From NCBI GenBank assembly GCA_947626755.1, contig CANQTP010000022.1, positions 1 to 41,068 on the forward strand: a stretch of 41,068 bases of DNA, in the 5' to 3' direction. Position 1 is the stretch's first letter, and every line of letters starts with the position of its first letter. Below, piece after piece: positions 16,378 to 24,708 of this stretch. This DNA is from an uncultured Clostridia bacterium (lineage in GTDB: Bacteria > Bacillota > Clostridia > Oscillospirales > Ruminococcaceae). The translations under genes were made by a program, and so were the position numbers. The notes below the pieces were generated by a model, which made no database searches, had not been told where the DNA came from, and saw nothing but the letters and a program-made list of their open reading frames with translations.

Positions 16378-17093
16378 GCCGTTTTCCTTCCTTTCCGATC
16401 CACCGGGTCAAAAAGCTTTCCAAGCGCAGTAAGCACTTGATTTTCCCGACCTTTGCAGCAGTTTTCCGACTCGATTATCTCCACAAGCACCGAAAGCTGT
16501 TCGGTATTGTAGCGGTAAGGCGTGTTCTTGGGGATCTTGGAAAGATTCCTGCAAAGCCGTTCAAATTCCCTGTTTATAAGTTCACCGTTGTATTTCAGCC
16601 GAACGCAAAGTTCCAGACGTTCCACGGCTTTCCCGCAAAGGATAATGTTCTTTATTTCCTCATCATAAACATAGTCGTAAATGCAGCCCCAGAAGCTGAA
16701 TATGGTATCTTCCACGGGCAGGAGCGAAACTACAAGTCCGCTTTTTGAAGCGTCCGCCTTTTCAAGTCTGTCCATGGCAAGCTGCAAATAGGCAAGTGCT
16801 TCTGTGGAAATTTCCTCACGGAGCACAATTCCGTTATCATAAGCACGTTCCAGACTGTACGCCGCGGAATAGCAGTTTTCCCGCCCGAAAATAAAGCTTT
16901 GCAGGAACTTTTCGGGACTTCCGAAATCGTCCGACAGCCCGAAACATTCCAGATATTTTATATAATGTTTCGGATCGCGGTCGATCAGTTTATCGTAAAG
17001 CCGCTCCAGTGATTTTAATGTGGTAAATACCCTTTCTGTGTACCGCCCCAGCCAGTAAAGACGGTCACCGTGTTCTAACGAGATAGTACCCAT
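16374..17093 (-). CDS. Alpha-E domain protein
   Basis: 239 residues from ATG 17093. A longer reading from 17177 would run far into the ATP-grasp gene, and GGGAGGAGG lies before this ATG. The sequence starts MGTISLEHGDRLYWLGRYTERV, the family hallmark, and is almost wholly helical. Alpha-E proteins have no proven activity; they occur with circularly permuted ATP-grasp and transglutaminase genes and are thought to belong to a peptide- or amide-forming system (predicted by comparative genomics in the amidoligase literature). The start overlaps the ATP-grasp 3' end by 19 nt. Confidence 0.92.
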   Translation of the reverse strand: MGTISLEHGDRLYWLGRYTERVFTTLKSLERLYDKLIDRDPKHYIKYLECFGLSDDFGSPEKFLQSFIFGRENCYSAAYSLERAYDNGIVLREEISTEALAYLQLAMDRLEKADASKSGLVVSLLPVEDTIFSFWGCIYDYVYDEEIKNIILCGKAVERLELCVRLKYNGELINREFERLCRNLSKIPKNTPYRYNTEQLSVLVEIIESENCCKGRENQVLTALGKLFDPVDRKGRKTA

Positions 17094-18424
17094 GTATCTT
17101 TGAAACCTCCTCCCTGAGATGAGTTTACAACGAATGAATCGGGATTCCGCGAAAATCTTGTAAGTCCCGACGCCCATACCTTTGTTTTTTCGCCCGAAAG
17201 CACGAATGCCCGCAAGTCTGCTTTCCGCATGACTTCTCCGCCGTTTTCGAGAATAGGCAGATCAAGGAAATCTATTACTTCCTGCGCTATGAACCGTCTC
17301 GGTTCGCGGATAATAGTCTGTCTGAAATCTTCCAGCGCCTTTTCGTCCAGATCCCGTCCGAAAACAACGCCGTAACCGCCTGCTTCCGCAACGTCCTTTA
17401 TAACGAGTTTTTCAAGATTTTTCAGAACGTACTCCCTGTCCTCATTGTAGAAAGGCAGATATGTAGGCGCATTTTTCAGGATAGGTTCTTCGCCGAGGTA
17501 GTATTTTATCATTTTCGGAACGAAATAGTAAATGCCTTTATCGTCTGCAACGCCGTTGCCGAGAGCGTTTATTACTGCAACATTTCCCGAGCGATAAGCT
17601 TCCATAAGATTGGGAATACCTATCAATGACGTTGGTTCAAAAGTCAGCGGGTCAAGGTATTCGTCGGAAATGCGGCGGTAAAGCGCGCCGATCTTTGTTT
17701 TTCCGCCGGAATAGGTTTTCTGGTAAAGAACATTGTCCTCAACAAAAAGCTCATCATTCTGAACAAGCGCCGCTCCGGTAAGCTCCGCAAGATAGGAATG
17801 TTCAAAATACGCAGCATTGTAACGTCCCGGAGTGAGAATAGCGTTAATGCCGCCGCGGTTTGCGTAGTCCATTGTTTCTTTCAGGAGTTTTGCATAGTTG
17901 CGGTTGTCGATGATGTCATTCCCCGAAAATGCCGCAGGGGACGCCGCGCGGGTAAGTTCCCTTGCAATAAGGGGATAGGACGCGCCCGAAGGTATGCGGA
18001 GATTATCTTCAAGAATGTACCATTCTTTGTCTTTGCCCTGAACAAGATCTATTCCCGAAATGTGACTGTAAATTTTATTGGGCGGAGTTATCCCTTCGCA
18101 TTGGGGAAGATACCCGCTGGAAATATACACGAAATTTTCGGGAACGATGCCGTCGTTTATGATATTCTTTTCGTGGTAAATATCATAAAGAAATCTGTTA
18201 AGAGCGTCAACACGCTGGATAAGACCTTTCTCGATACCCTGAAAATCCTCGGCGGGGATAATTCTCGGTATCGGATCGAAAGGAAAAAGCTGTTCTTTGA
18301 ACTGTCCGTTCTTATATATTCCGAACTTCACACCATACCTGCGGAGAAGTTCGTTTATTTCGCTTGCGTCAGCAACAGGAGTAACAGGTTTGCTGCGGCA
18401 AACGGTCGTATCGGCAATGGTCAT
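17075..18424 (-). CDS. Circularly permuted type 2 ATP-grasp protein
   Basis: 449 residues from ATG 18424, with AAAGGTGGG upstream; a longer reading to 18487 passes back through a terminator-like hairpin. Family signatures: YGVKFGIYKNGQ, FPFDPIPRIIP, NRFLYDIYHEKNI, GIDLVQGKDKEWYILEDNLRIPSG, and a late AEAGGYGVVFG glycine-rich segment followed by FIAQEVIDF. The family should activate a carboxylate with ATP and ligate it to an amine. It is the first gene of the five-gene minus-strand operon. The substrates are unknown. Confidence 0.93.
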   Translation of the reverse strand: MTIADTTVCRSKPVTPVADASEINELLRRYGVKFGIYKNGQFKEQLFPFDPIPRIIPAEDFQGIEKGLIQRVDALNRFLYDIYHEKNIINDGIVPENFVYISSGYLPQCEGITPPNKIYSHISGIDLVQGKDKEWYILEDNLRIPSGASYPLIARELTRAASPAAFSGNDIIDNRNYAKLLKETMDYANRGGINAILTPGRYNAAYFEHSYLAELTGAALVQNDELFVEDNVLYQKTYSGGKTKIGALYRRISDEYLDPLTFEPTSLIGIPNLMEAYRSGNVAVINALGNGVADDKGIYYFVPKMIKYYLGEEPILKNAPTYLPFYNEDREYVLKNLEKLVIKDVAEAGGYGVVFGRDLDEKALEDFRQTIIREPRRFIAQEVIDFLDLPILENGGEVMRKADLRAFVLSGEKTKVWASGLTRFSRNPDSFVVNSSQGGGFKDTWVLSR

Positions 18425-18441
18425 AACTTTCCCACCTTTCC

Positions 18442-18480
18442 AAAAAAATAAAAGACGCCCCGAAAATTCGGAGCGCCTTT
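18442..18480 (-). terminator. Terminator-like hairpin in the leader of the ATP-grasp operon
   Basis: On the minus strand a 13-bp stem (18468-18480 with 18451-18463, two G:U pairs) is followed by a T-rich run (plus-strand A-rich 18442-18450). It ends just before the SD of the ATP-grasp gene. It is either the terminator of the upstream orphan gene, 160 nt away, or an attenuator in the operon's own leader. A TATAAT at 18495-18500 lies just upstream, without a good -35. Confidence 0.75.
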
Positions 18481-18641
18481 GCTTCATTGTCTTTATTATA
18501 AAACCATCTTTTGCATATCACGTTATAAAATTTAAAATTTTTTGTGAATTCTGCAATTTTTAACTTGGATTTATGCAAATTTTCTCGGAATCAATTGCAA
18601 TATGCTTTCGCATTTGAAATAATTCCCCCGAAATCCTGCAA

Positions 18642-19493
18642 TTATGCTTTTTTGAGATCGCCGCTGCTGCGGGTGGAAATGAGTTCGCGGGCATATCTGT
18701 CGCGGCTTTCTTCGTAAGCGGCTTTTGCCTTTGCACGTCTGACTTTGCGGGCTTCGGGAGTGTTCTCCGCCTGTTCCTTTGTGATCTTCGGCTTTTCCTC
18801 GGGACGGTGCTTTTCCTTTTGCTGAACGCCTTTTTCGTCCTTGACAGCAGGCTTGCTTTCCTGTTCCTTGGCTTTGTCGTTGGCGTCTTTGCAGCGCTTT
18901 TCCTCGGACTTTGCCTTTTCCATGTCCTTTTCCGCTTTGAGTTTTTCGCGTTCGGTGGGAAGTGCCGCATAATCGCCGCTTTTTACAAAATCCACAGTTT
19001 CCTTTTCGATAGCGGACATCTTCTGCTGTTCGCTCATGACCGCGCTCAGCTTTTTCTCCTGCGGGATATGCGGATCGTTCATTACCGAATTTACATTTGC
19101 CAGTGACCTTGCGGCATGGGACATCTTAAAGCGCATGACCTCTTCTTTTGTGCGGCATTTTTTCAGTTCTCGGGCATATGCCGCCCGTTCCGCTTCAACT
19201 TCCATCGCCTGAGCGTAAGCAACGGGATCTTTTCTTTGCAGATAGCTTTTCTCCGATGGTGAAAGCCTTCCGCCGCAGGACATCTTTGTGCGTATTCCCG
19301 TAAGTATTTTATCGCCATTTTTATCCTCGGAGTTGTTTTTTGAAAGCTTATTTTTCTGTTCTTCGATCCATTCATTGACGGATCTTATGCCGTTTGCGGA
19401 AAAATCTCCGCTTTCCTTTTTCTGCTGCCATTTTTGCTGCATATTTATGCTTTTAACATAGTTATTTACTGAATTCATTGCGGTAATATCCAT
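18642..19493 (-). CDS. Highly charged helical protein, unknown function
   Basis: 283 residues with no family I recognise. The N-terminus starts MDITAMNSVNNYVKSINMQQ, without signal peptide or membrane segment. A middle part has LSPSEKSYLQRKDPVAYAQAMEVE followed by RAAYARELKKCRTKEEV. From residue ~170 on it is a Lys/Glu-rich coiled-coil-like tail. A strong SD (AAAAGGGGG) and a compact intergenic position support a real gene. The LSPSEKxYL-type segment resembles parts of small Clostridial hypothetical proteins, but I cannot assign a role. It is on the same strand as the ATP-grasp operon, 217 nt upstream and separated by a hairpin. Confidence 0.75.
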   Translation of the reverse strand: MDITAMNSVNNYVKSINMQQKWQQKKESGDFSANGIRSVNEWIEEQKNKLSKNNSEDKNGDKILTGIRTKMSCGGRLSPSEKSYLQRKDPVAYAQAMEVEAERAAYARELKKCRTKEEVMRFKMSHAARSLANVNSVMNDPHIPQEKKLSAVMSEQQKMSAIEKETVDFVKSGDYAALPTEREKLKAEKDMEKAKSEEKRCKDANDKAKEQESKPAVKDEKGVQQKEKHRPEEKPKITKEQAENTPEARKVRRAKAKAAYEESRDRYARELISTRSSGDLKKA

Positions 19494-19742
19494 AAAAAAG
19501 CCCCCTTTTCATTCCTTATAATATATATCGGCAGGAATTTCAGAAACTTTAGGTTTTTCGGGAGAATTCAGCGTTTTGCACAATTACGGAAAATATCCCC
19601 CGCCACTTTGAGAACGGAGGATATTTGTTCAGAATGTTTCTACTATTGTGTATCCCTGTATGTCAATAAAAATAATGCCGCATTTTTCAAAACAATTCCC
19701 ATATCAAAAGCCTTAATCGTTTCCGTAAAATTCAACAAAAAA

Positions 19743-19773
19743 TTACAATGAATTTTCTGAAAATTCATTGTAA
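19743..19773. repeat. Perfect 14-bp inverted repeat
   Basis: TTACAATGAATTTT at 19743-19756 pairs with 19760-19773 across CTG. It could be an operator for the exporter operon or a terminator without a T run. Confidence 0.8.
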
Positions 19774-19857
19774 ATGTCCATGTGAAAATTTTGTGAAACC
19801 CCTTTTATTTTTCGTATTTATATGATAAAATAAGTGGTACTCGTTTACAGGTTTTTT

Positions 19858-19895
19858 AAGGCAATACCGCGCAAAAAACGCTTGCGCGCTGCCTT
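19858..19895 (+). promoter_or_regulatory. Leader hairpin next to the SD of the ABC exporter gene
   Basis: AAGGCA (19858-19863) pairs with TGCCTT (19890-19895) and GCGCAA (19869-19874) with TTGCGC (19882-19887). The SD AAAGGGGG at 19900-19907 starts 4 nt later. No T run follows, so a translational or RNA-stability role is more likely than termination. Confidence 0.55.
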
Positions 19896-19913
19896 TGCGA
19901 AAGGGGGATATTT

Positions 19914-21668
19914 ATGTTCCAGATAAAATGGATATGGGAAAATCTTAAAGGCTACCGCGGAAAATACATACTTGCCCTCTGCCTGACTGTGATCTCGCAG
20001 ATGATGTATATTTCCAACCCTGTTTTCAGTCAGCAGATAGTCGATACTTTTATCTACAGCGACAACGCCGCAGAAAATCTCCAAAACAACAGCCGCCTGC
20101 TGATAATGCTCTGCTGCGGAATGGTGCTGTTTACCCTGACAAGGACTGTTATCCAGTTCAACACCAATATGCTTTACGAAAAATGCTCTCAGGGTATGCT
20201 TGCAAAGATCAGGAATTTCCTTTTTGCCAACGTTCAGCGACAGGATATGACTTTCTACGACAGGAACCGCACAGGCGATATTATGACCCGTCTGTCAGGC
20301 GACATAGACATGGTGCGTCACAGCGTTGCATGGATCATAAAGACCCTTCTTGAAAGCCTTGTGCTTTTCACGACTACTACTATATACTTCTTCTATCTTG
20401 ACCCGCTGATGGCTCTCTGTCTGCTGGCGCTTACTCCGCTTATCTTTATTATTTCGGGAATTTTCCGCAAGGAAGTGGGTCCCAAATATGTTGCTCTCCG
20501 TGAAAAACTTTCCGATCTGAACACAAGAGCGCAGGAAAATATTGCAGGAAACCGCGTTGTACGAGCATTTGCCCGCGAGGATCACGAAATAGAACTCTTT
20601 CAGGAGAAAAACTCCGACTACGCAAAGGCAAACAAGGATTCCGCCATGACTTGGCTGAAATACTTCCCGTTTATCGAAACTACAGCGCAGGGACTTACCG
20701 TTGTTCACCTTATCGCAGGAGGATTGTTCGTTATTTCGGGACGGCTCACCATGGGCGAATTTGTAGCATTCAGCGGTCTTATCTGGACGCTTTCCAACCC
20801 TATGAGAAATGTTGGTACGCTTGTCAACGACCTGCAAAGATTCCTTGCTTCCGCTTCAAAGATAATCGAAGTTTACTATTCCCGTCCGTTTATCGTTGAC
20901 CGCGCAGACCACAAGGAAATGCCCGAACATCTTGACGGCAGCGTGGAATTCAGGAACGTTACCTTCGGTTACGGCGATAACATTGTCCTTGATGATGTAA
21001 GCTTCACCATAAATTCAGGAGAAACAGTTGCCATTATGGGCGAAACGGGTTCGGGAAAAACTTCCCTTGTGAACCTTATCCCGCGGCTTTACGATCCGCA
21101 GAAGGGCGAAGTTCTCGTTGACGGTGTAAATGTCCGCTTTATCGAGCTTGAAAAGCTCCGCAAAAACATCGGCATGGCTATGCAGGACGTTCTTCTCTGG
21201 TCGGACACCATCGAGGGAAATATTTCTTTCGGAAACAGCGATATGCCCGATGAGGACGTTTACCGCTTTGCAAAAGCTGCCGATGCGGACGGATTTATTC
21301 ACGATCTGAATGAAGGCTATGACACGATCGTCGGCGAACGGGGCGTGGGACTTTCGGGCGGACAGAAGCAGAGACTTTCCCTTGCAAGAGCGTTGGCGAT
21401 ACGTCCTGCAATACTTATTCTTGACGACACCACTTCCGCCGTGGATCTGGAAACGGAAAAGCACATTCAGGAAAATCTTGCAGACCTTGATTTCAATTGC
21501 ACAAAAATAATCATTGCACAGAGAATTTCCTCCGCCAAAGACGCGGACAAGATAATCATTCTCAAAGGCGGAAAAATTTCCGAAATGGGAACTCATGACG
21601 AACTTATTAAAAACAAGGACGGCTATTATAGGGAAATTTACGATCTCCAGCAGGGAAACATCGAGTAA
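19914..21668 (+). CDS. ABC exporter half-transporter, degenerate-NBD subunit
   Basis: 584 residues with six predicted membrane helices (~20-300) and one nucleotide-binding domain. Walker A is GETGSGKTS, the signature LSGGQ, and Walker B AILILDDTTSAVD. Asp replaces the catalytic Glu after Walker B, and the H-loop has Gln (IIIAQRISS). This is the pattern of the degenerate subunit of heterodimeric exporters such as TM287/288, BmrCD and LmrCD. The partner is encoded at 21969. The substrate could be drugs, lipids or peptides; nothing here decides it. Confidence 0.93.
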   Translation: MFQIKWIWENLKGYRGKYILALCLTVISQMMYISNPVFSQQIVDTFIYSDNAAENLQNNSRLLIMLCCGMVLFTLTRTVIQFNTNMLYEKCSQGMLAKIRNFLFANVQRQDMTFYDRNRTGDIMTRLSGDIDMVRHSVAWIIKTLLESLVLFTTTTIYFFYLDPLMALCLLALTPLIFIISGIFRKEVGPKYVALREKLSDLNTRAQENIAGNRVVRAFAREDHEIELFQEKNSDYAKANKDSAMTWLKYFPFIETTAQGLTVVHLIAGGLFVISGRLTMGEFVAFSGLIWTLSNPMRNVGTLVNDLQRFLASASKIIEVYYSRPFIVDRADHKEMPEHLDGSVEFRNVTFGYGDNIVLDDVSFTINSGETVAIMGETGSGKTSLVNLIPRLYDPQKGEVLVDGVNVRFIELEKLRKNIGMAMQDVLLWSDTIEGNISFGNSDMPDEDVYRFAKAADADGFIHDLNEGYDTIVGERGVGLSGGQKQRLSLARALAIRPAILILDDTTSAVDLETEKHIQENLADLDFNCTKIIIAQRISSAKDADKIIILKGGKISEMGTHDELIKNKDGYYREIYDLQQGNIE

Positions 21669-21673
21669 CAGAC

Positions 21674-21901
21674 AAAAAAAAGAAGTCCCTTATCAGGGAC
21701 TTCTGGGCATTTTCTTTCGGTCAGAGACCTATCCGATTGTTGGTAAATGCGCAACCATTATCAAGCTCTGTCCTGCACGGCGTATCGGAGCATTACAGGA
21801 CTTCATCACTTCACGGAACTGCTACGACTGTTAAGTTTCGTCAGCCCGACCGGAAACTCCTGTTCCCTGCATAATATGCAGCATTACTGCCGCATATTTC
21901 T
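21674..21901 (-). ncRNA. Structured small RNA, family uncertain
   Basis: The minus strand carries a complete stand-alone RNA gene of about 228 nt. A consensus promoter (TTGACT-17-TATAAT) puts the 5' end near 21901. The 3' end is an intrinsic terminator with a 9-bp stem (21696-21704 with 21681-21689) and seven Ts. Within it I see a 5' hairpin (about 21873-21896, 10 bp), a possible long-range pairing of TTTC(C)GGTC near the 5' side with GACCGAAA near the 3' side, and an internal GTCCTG...CAGGAC hairpin. No open reading frame of note lies on this strand. It is not a tRNA, tmRNA, RNase P or SRP RNA. A raiA-type RNA or a 6S RNA are the families I would test first; I cannot assign either. Confidence 0.8.
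21681..21704. terminator. Terminator hairpin of the small RNA
   Basis: AGAAGTCCC (21681-21689) pairs with GGGACTTCT (21696-21704). The T run (seven plus-strand As, 21674-21680) is on the minus strand. On the plus strand it is followed by GGGCATTTTC, so the exporter mRNA may read through. Confidence 0.88.
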
Positions 21902-21907
21902 ATTAAT

Positions 21908-21936
21908 ATTATACATCAATCGTTTTTTAAAGTCAA
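21908..21936 (-). promoter_or_regulatory. Promoter of the small RNA
   Basis: On the minus strand TTGACT (21931-21936), a 17-nt spacer and TATAAT (21908-21913). Confidence 0.88.
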
Positions 21937-21968
21937 TAGATATTTCCGATAACGGAAAGGAGAAACCT

Positions 21969-23753
21969 ATGGCAAGAAATAAATATGATATAGACGAACA
22001 GCTTGAATCCCCTTTTGACATACGGCACATGAAGCGGGCTATGGTCTACGTTTCCCGCTACAAATGGAAAATGATACTTTCCCTGTCCCTGAGCGCGGCT
22101 GCTGTAATTATCGGACTTTTCGGTCCTGTGATCACGCAGCACGCCATCGACGTTGCGATCCCAAGCGGTGACAAAAAGCAAGTCCTGCTTATGGGCGGAC
22201 TTCTCCTGCTGACTATAATTGTAAACGTTATATTCGCAACTATACGTTCTCGGATAATGACTAAAGTCGGTCAGGATATTATCTTTGACATAAGAACGGA
22301 TCTTTTTGAACATCTTCAGCGGCTTTCGTTTGAATATTACGACAGCCGTCCCCACGGAAAGATCCTTGTCCGCATAATCAACTATGTAAACAGCGTTTCC
22401 GATACCCTTTCAAACGGTATCATAACATTTATTCTGGAACTTTTCAACCTTGTTTTCATAACAGTGTTCATGTTCGCAATGCACTGGAAAATGGCGCTTG
22501 TTATACTTGCGGGCGTTCCCGTGCTGATGACTTTCATACTTATTATAAAGAATAAGCAGCGCCGCGCATGGCAGGCAGTTTCAAACAAAAGCTCCAACCT
22601 TAACGCCTATCTGCATGAAGGTATAGTCGGCGTAAAAGTTACGCAGCTTTTCTGCCGCGAAGAAGAAAACGATGCTATCTTTGCACGTCTTTCCGAAGCT
22701 TACCGCAAGGACTGGATGAGAGCCGTTACATACAACAATCTGCTGTGGCCTACAGTCGATACCATTTCCGCAACGATCTCCGCGGCAATTTATATGGTGG
22801 GACTTCTTGTCCTCGGACCCGCTTCTATTTCGCTCGGAACTATCGTGGGAATGTCGGGATACGCTTCCCGCTTCTGGCAGCCGATACTTAACCTTGCGAA
22901 CCTGTTCAACAATTTTATAAACGCAGTTTCCTACCTTGAAAGGATCTTCGAGACTCTTGACGAACCTATCCGCGTAAACGACAAGGAAAACGCGGAGGAA
23001 CTTCCGCCCATTGAGGGAAATGTCCGCTTTGACAACGTTACATTTGCCTACGATGAAAGCAAGACCGTTTTGCAGGATCTTTCATTCAGCGTCAAGAAGG
23101 GACAGAGCGTTGCCCTTGTAGGTCCTACGGGAGCGGGAAAAACTACTATTGTAAATCTTATTTCAAGATTCTATGATGTGAACAGCGGAGCAGTCCTGAT
23201 AGATGAGCATAATGTTTCCGATGTGACTTTAAAGTCACTGCGTTCGCAAATGGGAATAATGCTTCAGGACAGCGTTGTTTTCAGCGGAACTATTGCCGAT
23301 AATATCCGTTACGGAAAACTTGACGCTACCATGGACGAGATAGTCGCCGCCTGCAAGACCGTCCGCGCTGATGAGTTCATACGGGAATTTCCCAAAGGCT
23401 ACGACACCGAGATCACAGAAGGCGGCTCAACGCTTTCACAGGGACAGAAACAGCTCATTGCCTTTGCAAGAACACTTATCAGCGATCCGAAGATACTTGT
23501 CCTTGACGAAGCCACGTCCTCAATTGACGCAAAGACCGAAAAACTTCTGCAAGAAGGCTTGGAGCGGCTTCTTGAGGGAAGAACGTCCTTTATCATTGCT
23601 CACAGACTTTCCACAATACAGAACTGCGACAAGATAATGTATGTTTCCAACCTCGGCATAACCGAAAGCGGAACGCATGAAGAACTTCTTGCCAAGAAAG
23701 GCGATTACTGGAAACTCTGCAACGCACGTAACGAAACGGAAACTGCTTGTTGA
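21969..23753 (+). CDS. ABC exporter half-transporter, canonical-NBD subunit
   Basis: 594 residues from ATG 21969 with AAAGGAG upstream; the longer reading from 21747 crosses the small-RNA gene and lacks an SD. There are six membrane helices (~45-340) and an NBD with Walker A GPTGAGKTT, signature LSQGQ, Walker B ILVLDEATSSID and H-loop IIAHRLST. The catalytic Glu and His are present, complementing the degenerate partner at 19914, so the two should form one heterodimeric exporter. The signature LSQGQ deviates from LSGGQ, as often in the canonical subunit. Confidence 0.94.
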   Translation: MARNKYDIDEQLESPFDIRHMKRAMVYVSRYKWKMILSLSLSAAAVIIGLFGPVITQHAIDVAIPSGDKKQVLLMGGLLLLTIIVNVIFATIRSRIMTKVGQDIIFDIRTDLFEHLQRLSFEYYDSRPHGKILVRIINYVNSVSDTLSNGIITFILELFNLVFITVFMFAMHWKMALVILAGVPVLMTFILIIKNKQRRAWQAVSNKSSNLNAYLHEGIVGVKVTQLFCREEENDAIFARLSEAYRKDWMRAVTYNNLLWPTVDTISATISAAIYMVGLLVLGPASISLGTIVGMSGYASRFWQPILNLANLFNNFINAVSYLERIFETLDEPIRVNDKENAEELPPIEGNVRFDNVTFAYDESKTVLQDLSFSVKKGQSVALVGPTGAGKTTIVNLISRFYDVNSGAVLIDEHNVSDVTLKSLRSQMGIMLQDSVVFSGTIADNIRYGKLDATMDEIVAACKTVRADEFIREFPKGYDTEITEGGSTLSQGQKQLIAFARTLISDPKILVLDEATSSIDAKTEKLLQEGLERLLEGRTSFIIAHRLSTIQNCDKIMYVSNLGITESGTHEELLAKKGDYWKLCNARNETETAC

Positions 23754-23767
23754 ACGGAGAAAATATC

Positions 23768-24700
23768 ATGAAAATATACTGTTACGGAATGATAGTTATT
23801 TCAAACAGTTATCTGCTTGATGAATTTCCCAAGCCTGATGAGTATTCGGAAATAAAGCAGAGCTATCGTTTTCCCGGCGGGGAAACGGGAACTTGTGCAG
23901 CAGTGCTTGCATCATTGGGCGCAGATGTCAGAATGGACGGCACCCACATCGGCGCGGATACTGCCGCGCTTGTGCGGGATTTTTACAAAGACCGTTCCGT
24001 GGATCTTTCCTCGCTTTGCTTTGACAGCAATTTTAAAGGACTTGAAGATCATATATGGATCTCAGGAAACGTCCGCACACCTTTCGGAACGTTCGGGAAA
24101 TTCTATTCCGAAGCGTTTGAAACGGGAGTGCGTCATTGGAACGCTCCAAAAGAAGCGGATATTGCAGAATGTGATGCGGCAGCCGTTGATCCATACTTCC
24201 GCGAGGATTCGGACAAAGCCGCGGAATTGTGTCTGAAACATCAAAAGCCTTATGTTACCATAGACTGCGGGTATGACAGCTTTATACACAGGAATTCTGC
24301 CGTTACGGTAATTTCGTGCGAAGGGCTGCGGGATATTTACAAGGACTGTTCCCGTGAGGAAATGTTCTCGCTGTTCAGGGAGAACGGCGGCGGACTGACT
24401 GTAATTACAAACGGCGGCAATGAACTTCTTTACGGAAGAAAAGGCGGAGAAACAAAGCGTTTTATGCCGTACAAGGTGAATGCCGTCAGCACGCTTGGAG
24501 CGGGGGACAGCTTCAAGGCAGGCTGCGCATATGCGCTTGCGGCGGGAATGTCAGATGATGAACTTATACGCTTTGCAAGCGGGTGTGCGGCTGCGGCGAT
24601 CTCGCGCTATCCCATGCAGCTTGCTCCTCCGACTGTGGGCGAAATAGAAGATATTATAAAAAGCCAAGGCAGCCGCACACAGCAATGCGGCTGCCTTTAA
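23768..24700 (+). CDS. PfkB family carbohydrate kinase
   Basis: 310 residues from ATG 23768 with GGAG 7 nt upstream; an in-frame TTG at 23747 overlaps the ABC gene and lacks an SD. PfkB motifs: PGGETGTCAAVLASLG near residue 37 and the ATP/anion-hole motif TLGAGDSFKAGCAYALAAG near 240, with the catalytic Asp in GAGD. It phosphorylates a sugar or nucleoside, unidentified. It follows the exporter pair by 14 nt, so it is probably cotranscribed. A 12-bp hairpin (24666-24677 with 24686-24697) lies over its last codons. Confidence 0.9.
   Translation: MKIYCYGMIVISNSYLLDEFPKPDEYSEIKQSYRFPGGETGTCAAVLASLGADVRMDGTHIGADTAALVRDFYKDRSVDLSSLCFDSNFKGLEDHIWISGNVRTPFGTFGKFYSEAFETGVRHWNAPKEADIAECDAAAVDPYFREDSDKAAELCLKHQKPYVTIDCGYDSFIHRNSAVTVISCEGLRDIYKDCSREEMFSLFRENGGGLTVITNGGNELLYGRKGGETKRFMPYKVNAVSTLGAGDSFKAGCAYALAAGMSDDELIRFASGCAAAAISRYPMQLAPPTVGEIEDIIKSQGSRTQQCGCL
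24666..24697 (+). terminator. Hairpin at the 3' end of the PfkB gene
   Basis: AAGGCAGCCGCA (24666-24677) pairs with 24686-24697. It lies inside the coding end and is followed by TAAGGAG rather than a T run, so it is a weak terminator candidate. Confidence 0.5.
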
Positions 24701-24708
24701 GGAGAAAT

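Larger units (their letters stand above)
19494..19913. other. 420-nt intergenic region between divergent genes
   Basis: No gene is seen. It holds an imperfect 12-bp inverted repeat near 19588-19627, a perfect 14-bp inverted repeat at 19743-19773, an AT-rich stretch with possible -10 boxes near 19821-19829, and a two-part GC hairpin at 19858-19895 just before the SD of the ABC gene. I could not find a convincing -35/-10 pair for the ABC operon. Confidence 0.6.

Noticed and set aside
21747-21968. N-terminal extension of the second ABC gene
   Set aside because: It has no SD, crosses the ncRNA unit and does not resemble exporter N-termini. ATG 21969 has AAAGGAG.
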